Below are positions 53,480 to 64,000 of a DNA stretch of 64,000 nucleotides, one piece after another (position 1 is the stretch's first letter; each line of letters opens with the position of its first letter). Under the pieces are notes generated by a model. It worked only from the letters and a program-made list of their open reading frames with translations. It searched no databases and was not told the DNA's origin. The position numbers were made by a program, and so were the translations under genes. Source of the stretch: Paenibacillus taichungensis (lineage in GTDB: Bacteria; Bacillota; Bacilli; Paenibacillales; Paenibacillaceae); assembly GCF_003287275.1 (NCBI RefSeq), contig NZ_QEVW01000001.1, forward strand, positions 372,001 to 436,000, written 5' to 3'.

Positions 53480-53503
53480 AGACAAAACGGAGGAGGATAA
53501 TCA

Positions 53504-56446
<2,943 letters not shown>

Positions 56447-56466
56447 CGATAGGGAGGTAGAGCAAG

Positions 56467-57864
56467 ATGGCTAAAAAAGCACCAGAAATGGAAGAGTATA
56501 AATACGGTTTTCGCGACGAACACAAATCCATCTTTCAAACCGGTAAAGGTCTGACTGCAGAAGTCGTAACGGAGATTTCCAAAATCAAGAACGAACCGGA
56601 ATGGATGTTGGAATTCCGTTTGAAATCCCTGAAACAATTCGAAAAAATGCCGATGCCTAAATGGGGCGGAGATCTCGACGGATTGGATTTCAACGATATT
56701 CAGTACTATGTTCGTCCTTCTGAAAAACAAGGGAAAACATGGGAAGAGGTACCTTCCGAAATCAAGGAAACTTTTGATAAACTGGGTATCCCTGAAGCGG
56801 AGCAAAAATTCCTCGCAGGTGTATCGGCTCAATATGAGTCCGAGGTTGTATACCACAACATGCAAAAAGAATTGGAAGATCAGGGCGTAATCTTCATGGA
56901 TACGGATACTGCACTTCGAGAGCATCCAGAAATCTTGCGTGAATATTTCGCAACTGTTATTCCACCAGCAGACAACAAATTTGCTGCATTGAATAGTGCC
57001 GTTTGGTCCGGAGGAAGCTTCATCTACGTACCTAAAGGCGTAAAATGTGAAGTACCTCTACAAGCCTATTTCCGGATTAACTCCGAAAATATGGGACAAT
57101 TCGAGCGTACACTCATCATTGCAGACGAAGACAGCTTCGTTCACTATGTAGAGGGCTGTACAGCTCCAATCTACAGCACAAACTCACTGCACAGTGCGGT
57201 TGTTGAGATCATCTGTAAGAAAAATGCCCGTGTTCGTTACACAACGATTCAAAACTGGGCACCAAACATCTACAACCTGGTTACCAAACGTGCTGTTGCT
57301 GAAGAAAACGCAACGATGGAATGGGTTGATGGCAACATCGGTTCCAAACTGACGATGAAATATCCAGCAGTTGTTCTGAAAGGCCGCGGAGCTAAAGGTT
57401 CGGTTCTGTCCATCGCTGTAGCTGGTAAAAATCAGCATCAGGATGCAGGCGCGAAAATGATTCACTTGGCTCCAGATACAACATCAACGATTGTATCCAA
57501 GTCGATCAGTAAACATGGTGGTAAAGTAACTTACCGTGGTCTGGCTTCCTTTGGTCGCCAAGCGGAAGGTGCAAAATCCAATATCAAATGTGATACACTC
57601 ATTCTGGATAATGAGTCCACATCCGATACCATTCCTTACAATGAAATCATGAATGATAACATCATGCTGGAGCATGAAGCTACGGTATCCAAAGTGTCCG
57701 AAGATCAACTCTTCTACCTGATGAGCCGTGGTTTGACTGATGCAGAAGCAACACAGATGATCATCATGGGCTTTATTGAACCGTTCACGAAGGAACTGCC
57801 GATGGAATATGCGGTAGAGATGAACAGATTGATTAAATTCGAAATGGAAGGGTCTATTGGTTAA
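56467..57864 (+). CDS. sufB: SufB scaffold subunit
   Basis: 465 residues. SufB motifs: [73 protein letters not shown] and [20 protein letters not shown]. Scaffold on which clusters are assembled with SufC and SufD. GGGAGG lies before ATG 56467. Last gene, closed by a strong terminator. Confidence 0.97.
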   Translation: MAKKAPEMEEYKYGFRDEHKSIFQTGKGLTAEVVTEISKIKNEPEWMLEFRLKSLKQFEKMPMPKWGGDLDGLDFNDIQYYVRPSEKQGKTWEEVPSEIKETFDKLGIPEAEQKFLAGVSAQYESEVVYHNMQKELEDQGVIFMDTDTALREHPEILREYFATVIPPADNKFAALNSAVWSGGSFIYVPKGVKCEVPLQAYFRINSENMGQFERTLIIADEDSFVHYVEGCTAPIYSTNSLHSAVVEIICKKNARVRYTTIQNWAPNIYNLVTKRAVAEENATMEWVDGNIGSKLTMKYPAVVLKGRGAKGSVLSIAVAGKNQHQDAGAKMIHLAPDTTSTIVSKSISKHGGKVTYRGLASFGRQAEGAKSNIKCDTLILDNESTSDTIPYNEIMNDNIMLEHEATVSKVSEDQLFYLMSRGLTDAEATQMIIMGFIEPFTKELPMEYAVEMNRLIKFEMEGSIG

Positions 57865-57952
57865 TCCAACTGCCCTTGCACGTTTCAAAACGTCGATTCT
57901 GATTGTGGCGAAGTTATGCTGTATCAGTTTCACGCGACCTATATAGAGAATC

Positions 57953-57991
57953 AAAAAAGATCGAGGGAGTTTATCCCTCGATCTTTTTTTA
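57953..57991 (+). terminator. Terminator of the suf operon
   Basis: AAAGATCGAGGGA and TCCCTCGATCTTT around GTTTA, followed by a T-run; perfect stem. Confidence 0.92.
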
Positions 57992-58108
57992 TTGCAGTAG
58001 AAACACACTTGAATGCTCTATCCCGGGTTTATTTGTAATAATATATGATCAATAGCACAAGCCATTTACTAGATTTAAGCATCTAATGATAGAAAAGGAT
58101 GTGAATAC

Positions 58109-58828
58109 ATGAGCATAAATCCGTTTAAGGGATATCGGGTTACAAGTTCATTTGGCTACCGAATCCATCCTATTTCTGGCGGTCAGACATTTCATCGCGG
58201 AATCGATCTCGTCACAGAGCCATGGAATGGGCCCATACATGCATTTATGGACGGGACTGTACGCTTTGCTTCAGAAGGTGCTACAGGCTCAGGATTCGGT
58301 GGCTACGGGCTTACGGTTGCGGTGCAGGATCATAGGGGCTACTTGCATTGTTATGCTCACCTTTCCCGAATTGCAGTAAAAGTTGGGCAGCAAGTGAAAC
58401 AAGGACAGCTTCTTGGTAATCAGGGAAGTACAGGCGAAAGCACGGGTCCGCATGTGCATTATGAGGTACGCAAAACTAGCTCCCCTTCGTATGGATACAC
58501 GGCTAGTGAAAGTGGTGTTGTTGATCCAGGAATCTACTTGCAATCTGAATATAGTTCAACGGTTGAAGGACAGGAGGGAACCCCAATGACGACGGAGGAG
58601 AGAGAGCGGTTAACAGCGATTGAGAAGATGCTGGAATCCCAGTCGGCCTGGATTCAGCAGCAGAAAAACATTTCAAGTATGGCTTGTCCGTCCTGGGCTG
58701 AGGAAGCTTATCATTATTACCAATCGTATATAAATAACGAGACAGGCAGTTATGACTTTTGGAGATTGCTTGTCATCATGTATCGTAAGGAGAAGGGCAT
58801 TAAGGTCTCTTCCACCTCCTCAAGTTAA
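58109..58828 (+). CDS. M23 metallopeptidase-domain protein without signal peptide
   Basis: 239 residues. LytM/M23 zinc site: HRGIDLVTEPW (first His/Asp) and GPHVHYEVRK (HxH), with the glycine-rich turns between (GSGFGGYGLTVAV). No signal peptide, starting MSINPFKGYRVTSSFGYRIH. After residue 155 a Glu/Arg helix and a C-terminal segment WAEEAYHYYQSYINNETGSY followed by DFWRLLVIMYR recall the tails of phage endolysins. Either a phage-derived lysin or a spore/peptidoglycan enzyme released otherwise. No holin gene is next to it. Confidence 0.85.
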   Translation: MSINPFKGYRVTSSFGYRIHPISGGQTFHRGIDLVTEPWNGPIHAFMDGTVRFASEGATGSGFGGYGLTVAVQDHRGYLHCYAHLSRIAVKVGQQVKQGQLLGNQGSTGESTGPHVHYEVRKTSSPSYGYTASESGVVDPGIYLQSEYSSTVEGQEGTPMTTEERERLTAIEKMLESQSAWIQQQKNISSMACPSWAEEAYHYYQSYINNETGSYDFWRLLVIMYRKEKGIKVSSTSSS

Positions 58829-58936
58829 CTGGCAAAGCAGGCAGACAACCATTTATTGAATGTTGCCAGTTCGCCCGGTTCATCCAAACGCAAACGTCAT
58901 ATGTTAGGGTATACCTGATGAAGAGGAGGCAATCAC

Positions 58937-59068
58937 ATGAGCGAAGTTGGATATGGCTGTGGTGGCAATGTAGGCGGCGTAGGCGGATACAATATGTTCA
59001 CCAACACAGGTGCGATCTTGGTACTGTTCATTCTGTTGGTTATCATCACTAAAGCATTCTGCGTTTAA
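58937..59068 (+). CDS. YjcZ-family sporulation microprotein, 43 residues
   Basis: ATG 58937 after AAGAGGAGGC with 7-base spacing; stop TAA 59066-59068. Begins MSEVGYGCGGNVGGVGGYN, a Gly-rich head, then one hydrophobic helix (GAILVLFILLVIITKAFCV). This head-plus-helix form matches the YjcZ/SporYjcZ family of small sporulation proteins. Function unknown. A terminator follows, supporting a real gene. Confidence 0.85.
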   Translation: MSEVGYGCGGNVGGVGGYNMFTNTGAILVLFILLVIITKAFCV

Positions 59069-59090
59069 TTGGATAAAAACGAATAAGAAT

Positions 59091-59125
59091 AAAAAAAGGG
59101 ATGCCTTAGTGGCTCCCTTTTTTTA
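59091..59125 (+). terminator. Terminator of yjcZ-like gene
   Basis: AAAAGGGATGCC, TTAGT loop, GGCTCCCTTTT with one mismatch, T-run to 59124; A-rich upstream side makes it bidirectional. Confidence 0.75.
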
Positions 59126-59208
59126 CTTGTAAAGCATGTACACGTATGACATGTTCTCTTGAACTTGGATTGCTCTAACTGCTGCAGCACATACCTGAAT
59201 GCTAATGC

Positions 59209-60258
59209 TTACTGGATATAAATTTCAACGATAGCTACATCTCTTTCCTTCGCTAAATCAATGAAGGTTGTAGAGGTTTGAACGAGTGGGCGGAAGTAAT
59301 CCGCGGGGTTGTTCAAGACAATTAGACCGGTTTCGCCTGTCGTGAGCAAAACCCTTTTGCCAATAAAATTGGGTAGCATATGTTTGATGAGTTCCTGCGT
59401 AACTTCAGCATTCAACTGACCGAAGCTGAGGCTGTATAATTCGCATAGCACGGAGATTAGTTCCTGCTTGGTCTGATACACCCGAGTGGTCGTCATCGCG
59501 CTGTAAACATCGGCTACAGCCGTTATACGGGCAAATGGATGAATCTCGTCCCCTTTCAGTCCGTAAGGGTAGCCGCTTCCATCCTCACGCTCATGATGCT
59601 GGAGGGCAACGGTTGCAAGGATCTCGTCCTGTGTGGACTCTTTAACAATCTCATAACCATATAACGTATGTTTCTTCATTTCTTCGAATTCTTCGGGCGT
59701 TAACTTGCCCGGCTTATGTAAAATTTCAGAAGGAATCTTGGACTTGCCAATATCGTGAAGATATCCTGCTTTGGCTACAGTTAGACACTCCTCAGGGTTG
59801 TAACCCATCCAGCCGGCGATATAAAAAGCGAGCATTCCGACTTGTAAGGAATGGTTGTAGGTGTAGTCGTTATCTCCGTCAAGCATCAGCAGCAAGGAGA
59901 CAACGTCCTTTTGTTTTTCAAGCTGTCCCGTTAAAGTTATCAAAATTTCATCGACCTGAGTCTCATCAATAAAACCCTTCTCCATCGCTTGTTCAAATAG
60001 AGATTCTGTACCTTTGATCGTATCGTTAAACAGATTAGTTAACAGACGGGTTTGATCGGAAGGTAAGGTTTGTGCATCAGAGTGTAGGTCAGATGTTGTA
60101 TGTTCTACATCTGCGTAATCGATTCCGTGCTGCAGCAGCTTGGCAATATCATCGTCGCTGAGTGTGGAACCTTTCATCAGCATGTGGAGACCCGAACTGT
60201 TGTACACATCATTTTTTAACAGGTCGCCAGTTTTAAGATCAGTAACATGCACTCTCAC
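59209..60258 (-). CDS. HD-GYP domain protein (putative c-di-GMP phosphodiesterase)
   Basis: About 349 residues from GTG 60258, after AAAGGTGG; an extension to 60354 has a hydrophobic start but no site, and the chosen start aligns with the second HD-GYP protein of this window. HD motif: YLHDIGKSKIPSEILHKPGK; GYP motif: LQHHEREDGSGYPYGLKGDE. Both are intact. An N-terminal 100-residue region and a C-terminal 60-residue PilZ-like or unknown tail flank it. Hydrolysis of c-di-GMP is the usual activity. Confidence 0.88.
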   Translation of the reverse strand: MRVHVTDLKTGDLLKNDVYNSSGLHMLMKGSTLSDDDIAKLLQHGIDYADVEHTTSDLHSDAQTLPSDQTRLLTNLFNDTIKGTESLFEQAMEKGFIDETQVDEILITLTGQLEKQKDVVSLLLMLDGDNDYTYNHSLQVGMLAFYIAGWMGYNPEECLTVAKAGYLHDIGKSKIPSEILHKPGKLTPEEFEEMKKHTLYGYEIVKESTQDEILATVALQHHEREDGSGYPYGLKGDEIHPFARITAVADVYSAMTTTRVYQTKQELISVLCELYSLSFGQLNAEVTQELIKHMLPNFIGKRVLLTTGETGLIVLNNPADYFRPLVQTSTTFIDLAKERDVAIVEIYIQ

Positions 60259-60382
60259 GTATAAACCACCTTTTCCTCGACTAATATCGACACATATGAT
60301 TATAATAACAAGAAAAAAATGGGTTGACAACGACTTATTTACTAATTTAATCACCCGTTGAACAGGTCGAATGACTAGTTAA

Positions 60383-61129
60383 TTAATTGTCTGTGGGGTT
60401 CCAGGGTCCTATTTGATGACCTTTCCACTCGGAACCATCTTCCCATATTTCTTTTTTCCAGATGGGTACATTCTGTTTGAGTCTTTCAATCGCGTAACGG
60501 CTTGCGTCGTAACAATCACTGCGATGAGGGGAGGAAACGGCAATAACGACGCTGATCTCTGCTACGTCTACCTTCCCAATCCGATGGCTAATCGCACATT
60601 TTACGCCTGGCCAGCGTTCATTGATTTCATTACCGATAGCTGCCATCTGAGAAAGTGCCATGGGTACATAAGCCTCATATTCAAGATGAACCGTTCGTTG
60701 CTGCCCAGTCATTTCACGGGTGGTGCCAACAAAGGTAAGGGCTGCTCCATGGTTTGCAGTGATGACGAGCTCCGTTGTAGCTTCCACGGACAGTGGAGAG
60801 TGGGTGATCAGGAATAATCCATCATCCGTGCGATGCTCAGGGTGGGATGAACGATGTCCCTCTCCATTCAAGTGGGTACCATCACCTCCCGATACAGGAG
60901 GAATTAAGGCGAGTTCATCCTGGGCCTTTATAATAATATCGGCAGAAGCATACTGCTGGTTTACTGCCAGAAAAGAAACACGTATTTGATCAGCCGCTTC
61001 AGGATAAGCAAGGCCCAGTTTTTCTTTTAATTGTACAGGAGTTGGATTCGTTCCAGGGTATTCATATTCAAGCAGGGATGTGCCCAGACGTTCAGCGATT
61101 CCTGCAAATAGTTGAATTGTTAATTTCAT
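60383..61129 (-). CDS. MoaD-MoaE fusion, molybdopterin synthase
   Basis: 248 residues. Residues 1-82 are MoaD-like, a ubiquitin fold ending PPVSGG at 81-82, exactly where free MoaD ends. After a hydrophilic linker (about 83-100) follows MoaE: SVEATTELVITANHGAALTF, FVGTTR, HRIGKVDVAEISVVIAVSSP and PIWKKEIWEDG with the catalytic Lys. Together they insert sulfur into precursor Z to make molybdopterin. The MoaD GG must be a free C-terminus for thiocarboxylation, so the fusion probably requires cleavage after Gly82. No other moa genes are adjacent. Confidence 0.9.
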   Translation of the reverse strand: MKLTIQLFAGIAERLGTSLLEYEYPGTNPTPVQLKEKLGLAYPEAADQIRVSFLAVNQQYASADIIIKAQDELALIPPVSGGDGTHLNGEGHRSSHPEHRTDDGLFLITHSPLSVEATTELVITANHGAALTFVGTTREMTGQQRTVHLEYEAYVPMALSQMAAIGNEINERWPGVKCAISHRIGKVDVAEISVVIAVSSPHRSDCYDASRYAIERLKQNVPIWKKEIWEDGSEWKGHQIGPWNPTDN

Positions 61130-61249
61130 GGAAATTACTCACCTCTTTTTAATCTCTAAACCCTATAAATATATCATAACGACGCGGAAAATGTTATGCT
61201 TATCCATTAGAGGAATGTACGTTATCGACGATAAGAGGGAGGCGGTGTG

Positions 61250-62680
61250 ATGAGCACCAAGAAGACGCAAACATTAACGATTCTACACACCAATGACATC
61301 CATAGTCATTTTGGCTCCATGAGCTCCATCGCCGCCATGATCGGACACGAGAAGGAACAGGCTGGAGAATTTCTGGTCGTGGATATCGGAGATCATATGG
61401 ACCGGATGGCAGTTGAGACGGAGGGTACCCTGGGGGCGGCCAACGTGGATATCATTAATCTGACCGGTTATGATGCCATAACGATCGGGAACAACGAAGG
61501 ACTAACATTTACACCCGAGCAACTGGCGCAGTCTTACTCTGGACTTCTTTGTCCTGTTGTATGTGGAAATGTTGTGGATCAGGCTACAGGCCAGCCACCA
61601 GTCTGGATGAAATCCTCTCTCATACTGGAGAAGGGGCCATTTCGCATCGGTCTGCTTGGTGCTACAGCACCCTTTACCGCCTTTTATGAATTGTTGGGTT
61701 GGGATGTATTGGACCCAGTAGAGACGCTGCGTGAGCAAGTTGAAGCTTTGCGGCATCAGGTGGATGTAGTCGTTATCTTGTCTCATTTGGGGCTTTCCAC
61801 AGATCGCAGAATGGCCGAACAGATCCAGGGCATCAATGTCATTCTGGGCGGACATACACATCACGTACTGGAAGAACCTTTAGTCATTGGTCAGACGGTG
61901 CTTGGAGCGGCAGGCAAGTTTGGTCAGTGGCTCGGTAAGGTGGTACTGGAACGGCAATTTGAAGCGAATGAACTTACACTGGTGAGCAGCGGCTGTGTTC
62001 CGGTCCAGAACATGTTGCTCGAAGAAAGCGTCTCGCTGGCTATAGATACACACCGGACGGAAGCTGAGCGTACTCTGGGCCAAACAGCCGTTATTACGGA
62101 CAGAACGCTGACCATTGATTACGATCACGAGTCTCCGTTTGCGTCTTTGCTCGCCCAAGCAGTTCGTCAGTTCACTGGAGCGCAGCTATCACTTGTTAAC
62201 GCGGGGCAGCTCCTTGGAGATCTTCCGCATGGCAATATCACAAAGGGGATGTTACATTCCCTATGTCCATCTCCCATTAATGCCTGTACAATATGCTTGA
62301 ATGGAATTCAGATTCGCGAAGCTCTGGAGCAATCCCTGTTGTCAGAGTTTTCACGTAAACCGATTATCGGATTTGGATTTCGCGGGGAGATTTTAGGAAC
62401 ATTGTGCATGGATGGAATAGATGTGGAGTATGATCCCCTGTCGCCTCCATACGAGAAAATCCGTGCCATATATATGGGGGGCGAGCCGATGCGTGATGAA
62501 CAAGAATATGTGGTAGGAACACTCGACATGTTTACGTTTAACGTAGGGTATACGTCACTTGCTCTTGGAAAGGATACAGCGTATCGACTTCCTGAATTCA
62601 TACGTGATCTGCTCGAGTCGGAACTAAAGAGGCCAGGGGCGCTGGATGACAGCCTGCGGTCCCGTTGGCATGAAATCTAA
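61250..62680 (+). CDS. yunD: YunD-like bifunctional metallophosphatase / 5'-nucleotidase
   Basis: 476 residues from ATG 61250 (AGAGGGAGG upstream). N-terminal calcineurin-like metal-binding site: LTILHTNDIHSHFG, VDIGDHMDRMA, GNNEG, VVILSHLGLSTD and GGHTHH; C-terminal 5'-nucleotidase domain with LSLVNAGQLLGDLPHGNITK. No signal peptide, so it is probably cytoplasmic and acts on nucleotides or phosphodiesters. Followed 69 bases later by the second HD-GYP gene. Confidence 0.9.
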   Translation: MSTKKTQTLTILHTNDIHSHFGSMSSIAAMIGHEKEQAGEFLVVDIGDHMDRMAVETEGTLGAANVDIINLTGYDAITIGNNEGLTFTPEQLAQSYSGLLCPVVCGNVVDQATGQPPVWMKSSLILEKGPFRIGLLGATAPFTAFYELLGWDVLDPVETLREQVEALRHQVDVVVILSHLGLSTDRRMAEQIQGINVILGGHTHHVLEEPLVIGQTVLGAAGKFGQWLGKVVLERQFEANELTLVSSGCVPVQNMLLEESVSLAIDTHRTEAERTLGQTAVITDRTLTIDYDHESPFASLLAQAVRQFTGAQLSLVNAGQLLGDLPHGNITKGMLHSLCPSPINACTICLNGIQIREALEQSLLSEFSRKPIIGFGFRGEILGTLCMDGIDVEYDPLSPPYEKIRAIYMGGEPMRDEQEYVVGTLDMFTFNVGYTSLALGKDTAYRLPEFIRDLLESELKRPGALDDSLRSRWHEI

Positions 62681-62749
62681 CAAGTACTTGCCTTCTGCTG
62701 AAGCGGCGGCTAGTGGAAATTACATCTACGGAGCGGGAGAGGATAGGCT

Positions 62750-63868
62750 GTGCGTTTAGTACATATAAACCTATTGCAGCCTGGCATGAAGCTGGGGAAA
62801 CGAATTTATAGTGAAGAGGGTTTGGTTCTGCTCAGCGAGGGAGTAGAGCTGACCAGTCGGTTGATTGGACGTCTGAAGGACCTGGGGATTGGATATGTGT
62901 ATATATCGGATGCAGCAACAGAGGATATCATTATTCCGGATATGCTGCAGGAAGAGACTAGGCGCAGAGCGCTAGTCGAGATCAAACAGCAGTTTCAGAG
63001 TATGTCGGGTCTCAAAACCAAAAGCCGAATCCCACACTTCGGAAAAGCACTTAGCGGGTTAATGAATACGATTCTGGAGGACATTGGCAGTCAAAAGGAA
63101 GCGATGATTATGCTGATGGATATGAACGCCAGTGATTTTGATCTGTATAATCATTCTCTTAATGTATGTGTGTATACGCTGGTTCTTGGTGTGGCATCAG
63201 GCTATACTCGGCAGCAGTTAATGGAGATTGGACTAGGAGCACTGTTGCATGATATCGGTAAAACGCAGATCGCTCCAGAAATTCTGCACAAGCCCGCCAA
63301 ATTGAGCGATGAGGAATTTAAAATCATACAGCAGCATACTACATATGGACATCGTATTCTCAAAGATGAACCGGGTATACCGCTCCTTGCTGCACATTGC
63401 GCATTACAACACCATGAACGGATTGATGGCAGCGGCTATCCTTTTGGTTTAAAAGACAAAGAGATTCATGAGTACGCCAAATGGCTGGCCCTTGCCGATT
63501 CATATGATGCGATGACAACCAATCGGGTATATAAACAAGCTTTGCTGCCACATCAAGCTGTGGAAGTATTATACACCGGTTCAGGGACACTTTATGAACA
63601 GCGAATGCTGGAAAAATTCCGTGATTGTGTAGCCATTTATCCCTTAGGTATTTCCGTCACGCTAAGTACGGGGGAGGTCGGGGTTGTTGCTGCCATCCAT
63701 TCGCGTGTTCCGCAACGACCACGTATTCGTGTTCTTAAGGATGCTTACGGCCAGACATTAAGTGCACCCTACGAGATCGATCTGTCCACAGCGTTGTCTG
63801 TTATGATTACAGGTGTTGAAGGTGTGGAAGACGCTACGCCAGCTTCAGCACGTGGCGAATTGTTTTGA
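62750..63868 (+). CDS. HD-GYP domain protein, second copy
   Basis: 372 residues, GTG start with GGGAGAGGA upstream. HD motif LLHDIGKTQIAPEILHKPAK, GYP motif LQHHERIDGSGYPFGLKDKE, both intact. N-terminal about 120 residues (LLQPGMKLGKRIYSEEGLVL) resemble the 59209 protein, so the two are paralogues. Expected to degrade c-di-GMP. Ended by a strong terminator. Confidence 0.9.
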   Translation: MRLVHINLLQPGMKLGKRIYSEEGLVLLSEGVELTSRLIGRLKDLGIGYVYISDAATEDIIIPDMLQEETRRRALVEIKQQFQSMSGLKTKSRIPHFGKALSGLMNTILEDIGSQKEAMIMLMDMNASDFDLYNHSLNVCVYTLVLGVASGYTRQQLMEIGLGALLHDIGKTQIAPEILHKPAKLSDEEFKIIQQHTTYGHRILKDEPGIPLLAAHCALQHHERIDGSGYPFGLKDKEIHEYAKWLALADSYDAMTTNRVYKQALLPHQAVEVLYTGSGTLYEQRMLEKFRDCVAIYPLGISVTLSTGEVGVVAAIHSRVPQRPRIRVLKDAYGQTLSAPYEIDLSTALSVMITGVEGVEDATPASARGELF

Positions 63869-63905
63869 TATCCTGACGTCAATGGATAATGGGTAACGCT
63901 CATAT

Positions 63906-63951
63906 TGTAATATCAGGACCGCGCTGGCCTGATATTACACGGGCGTTTTTT
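63906..63951 (+). terminator. Terminator of second HD-GYP gene
   Basis: TGTAATATCAGG (63906-63917) and CCTGATATTACA (63928-63939), 12-bp perfect stem, then CGGGCG and TTTTTT. The rest of the window to 64000 holds nothing I can support. Confidence 0.8.
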
Positions 63952-64000
63952 GTCATGTAATGGACAGAGCATGCTCATGCCAGAGCACAGGAAATTGTGC

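Noticed and set aside
58109..58828. Prophage remnant around the M23 peptidase
   Set aside because: No holin, integrase, portal, tail or attachment repeats are nearby; flanks are suf genes and housekeeping genes.

Overview
The window looks like a chromosomal segment of a spore-forming Bacillota of the Paenibacillus type. The reasons are gene content and style: LplB/LplC-like sugar transporters with lipoprotein binding proteins, a YesN/YesM-type two-component pair, sporulation genes (prkA, yhbH, spoVR, pdaA, a YjcZ-like microprotein), a sufCDSUB operon, strong AGGAGG ribosome-binding sites and frequent TTG/GTG starts. No tRNA, rRNA, CRISPR array, transposase or prophage block was seen.

Layout. 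1-10.7 kb: a sugar operon (end of an esterase, two permeases, a binding protein, a GH3 beta-glucosidase, a large GH94 phosphorylase, a LacI regulator) whose order matches the 1,2-beta-oligoglucan (sophoro-oligosaccharide) locus known from Listeria innocua. 10.7-19 kb: a 34-residue membrane microprotein, a NAGPA-domain protein with a coiled-coil partner, an orphan LuxR-type response regulator, an aminotransferase, an azoreductase, a DUF2161 nuclease-like protein and prkA. 19-29.6 kb: a globin-coupled sensor, a second LacI regulator, a YesN/YesM pair with a sugar-binding lipoprotein but no permeases, then an MHYT-PAS-GGDEF-EAL protein behind a structured leader. 29.6-33.9 kb: spoVR and yhbH (minus strand) and an MFS transporter.

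34-42.7 kb is the most interesting part: a lasso-peptide biosynthetic operon. Its order is sulfotransferase, asparagine-synthetase-like cyclase, a 45-residue precursor peptide (37513-37650), HPr-kinase-like peptide kinase, B1 leader-binding protein, B2 leader peptidase, nucleotidyltransferase and ABC exporter. The precursor predicts a 23-residue core with an Ala1-Asp9 ring and a C-terminal Ser, like paeninodin. The operon starts at a promoter whose spacer is filled by a perfect palindrome, with a second copy 31 bp downstream, and has a terminator/anti-terminator switch directly after the precursor. cysC, which makes the sulfate donor PAPS, lies next to it. Three possible tailoring enzymes (kinase, sulfotransferase, nucleotidyltransferase) serve one predicted peptide.

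42.7-64 kb is mostly housekeeping: cysC, pdaA, degV, small membrane proteins, yunC, the methylthioribose salvage pair mtnK-mtnA, dps, the sufCDSUB operon with a Fur/PerR-like promoter, an M23 peptidase, a YjcZ-like protein, two HD-GYP proteins, a MoaD-MoaE fusion and a 5'-nucleotidase-like protein.
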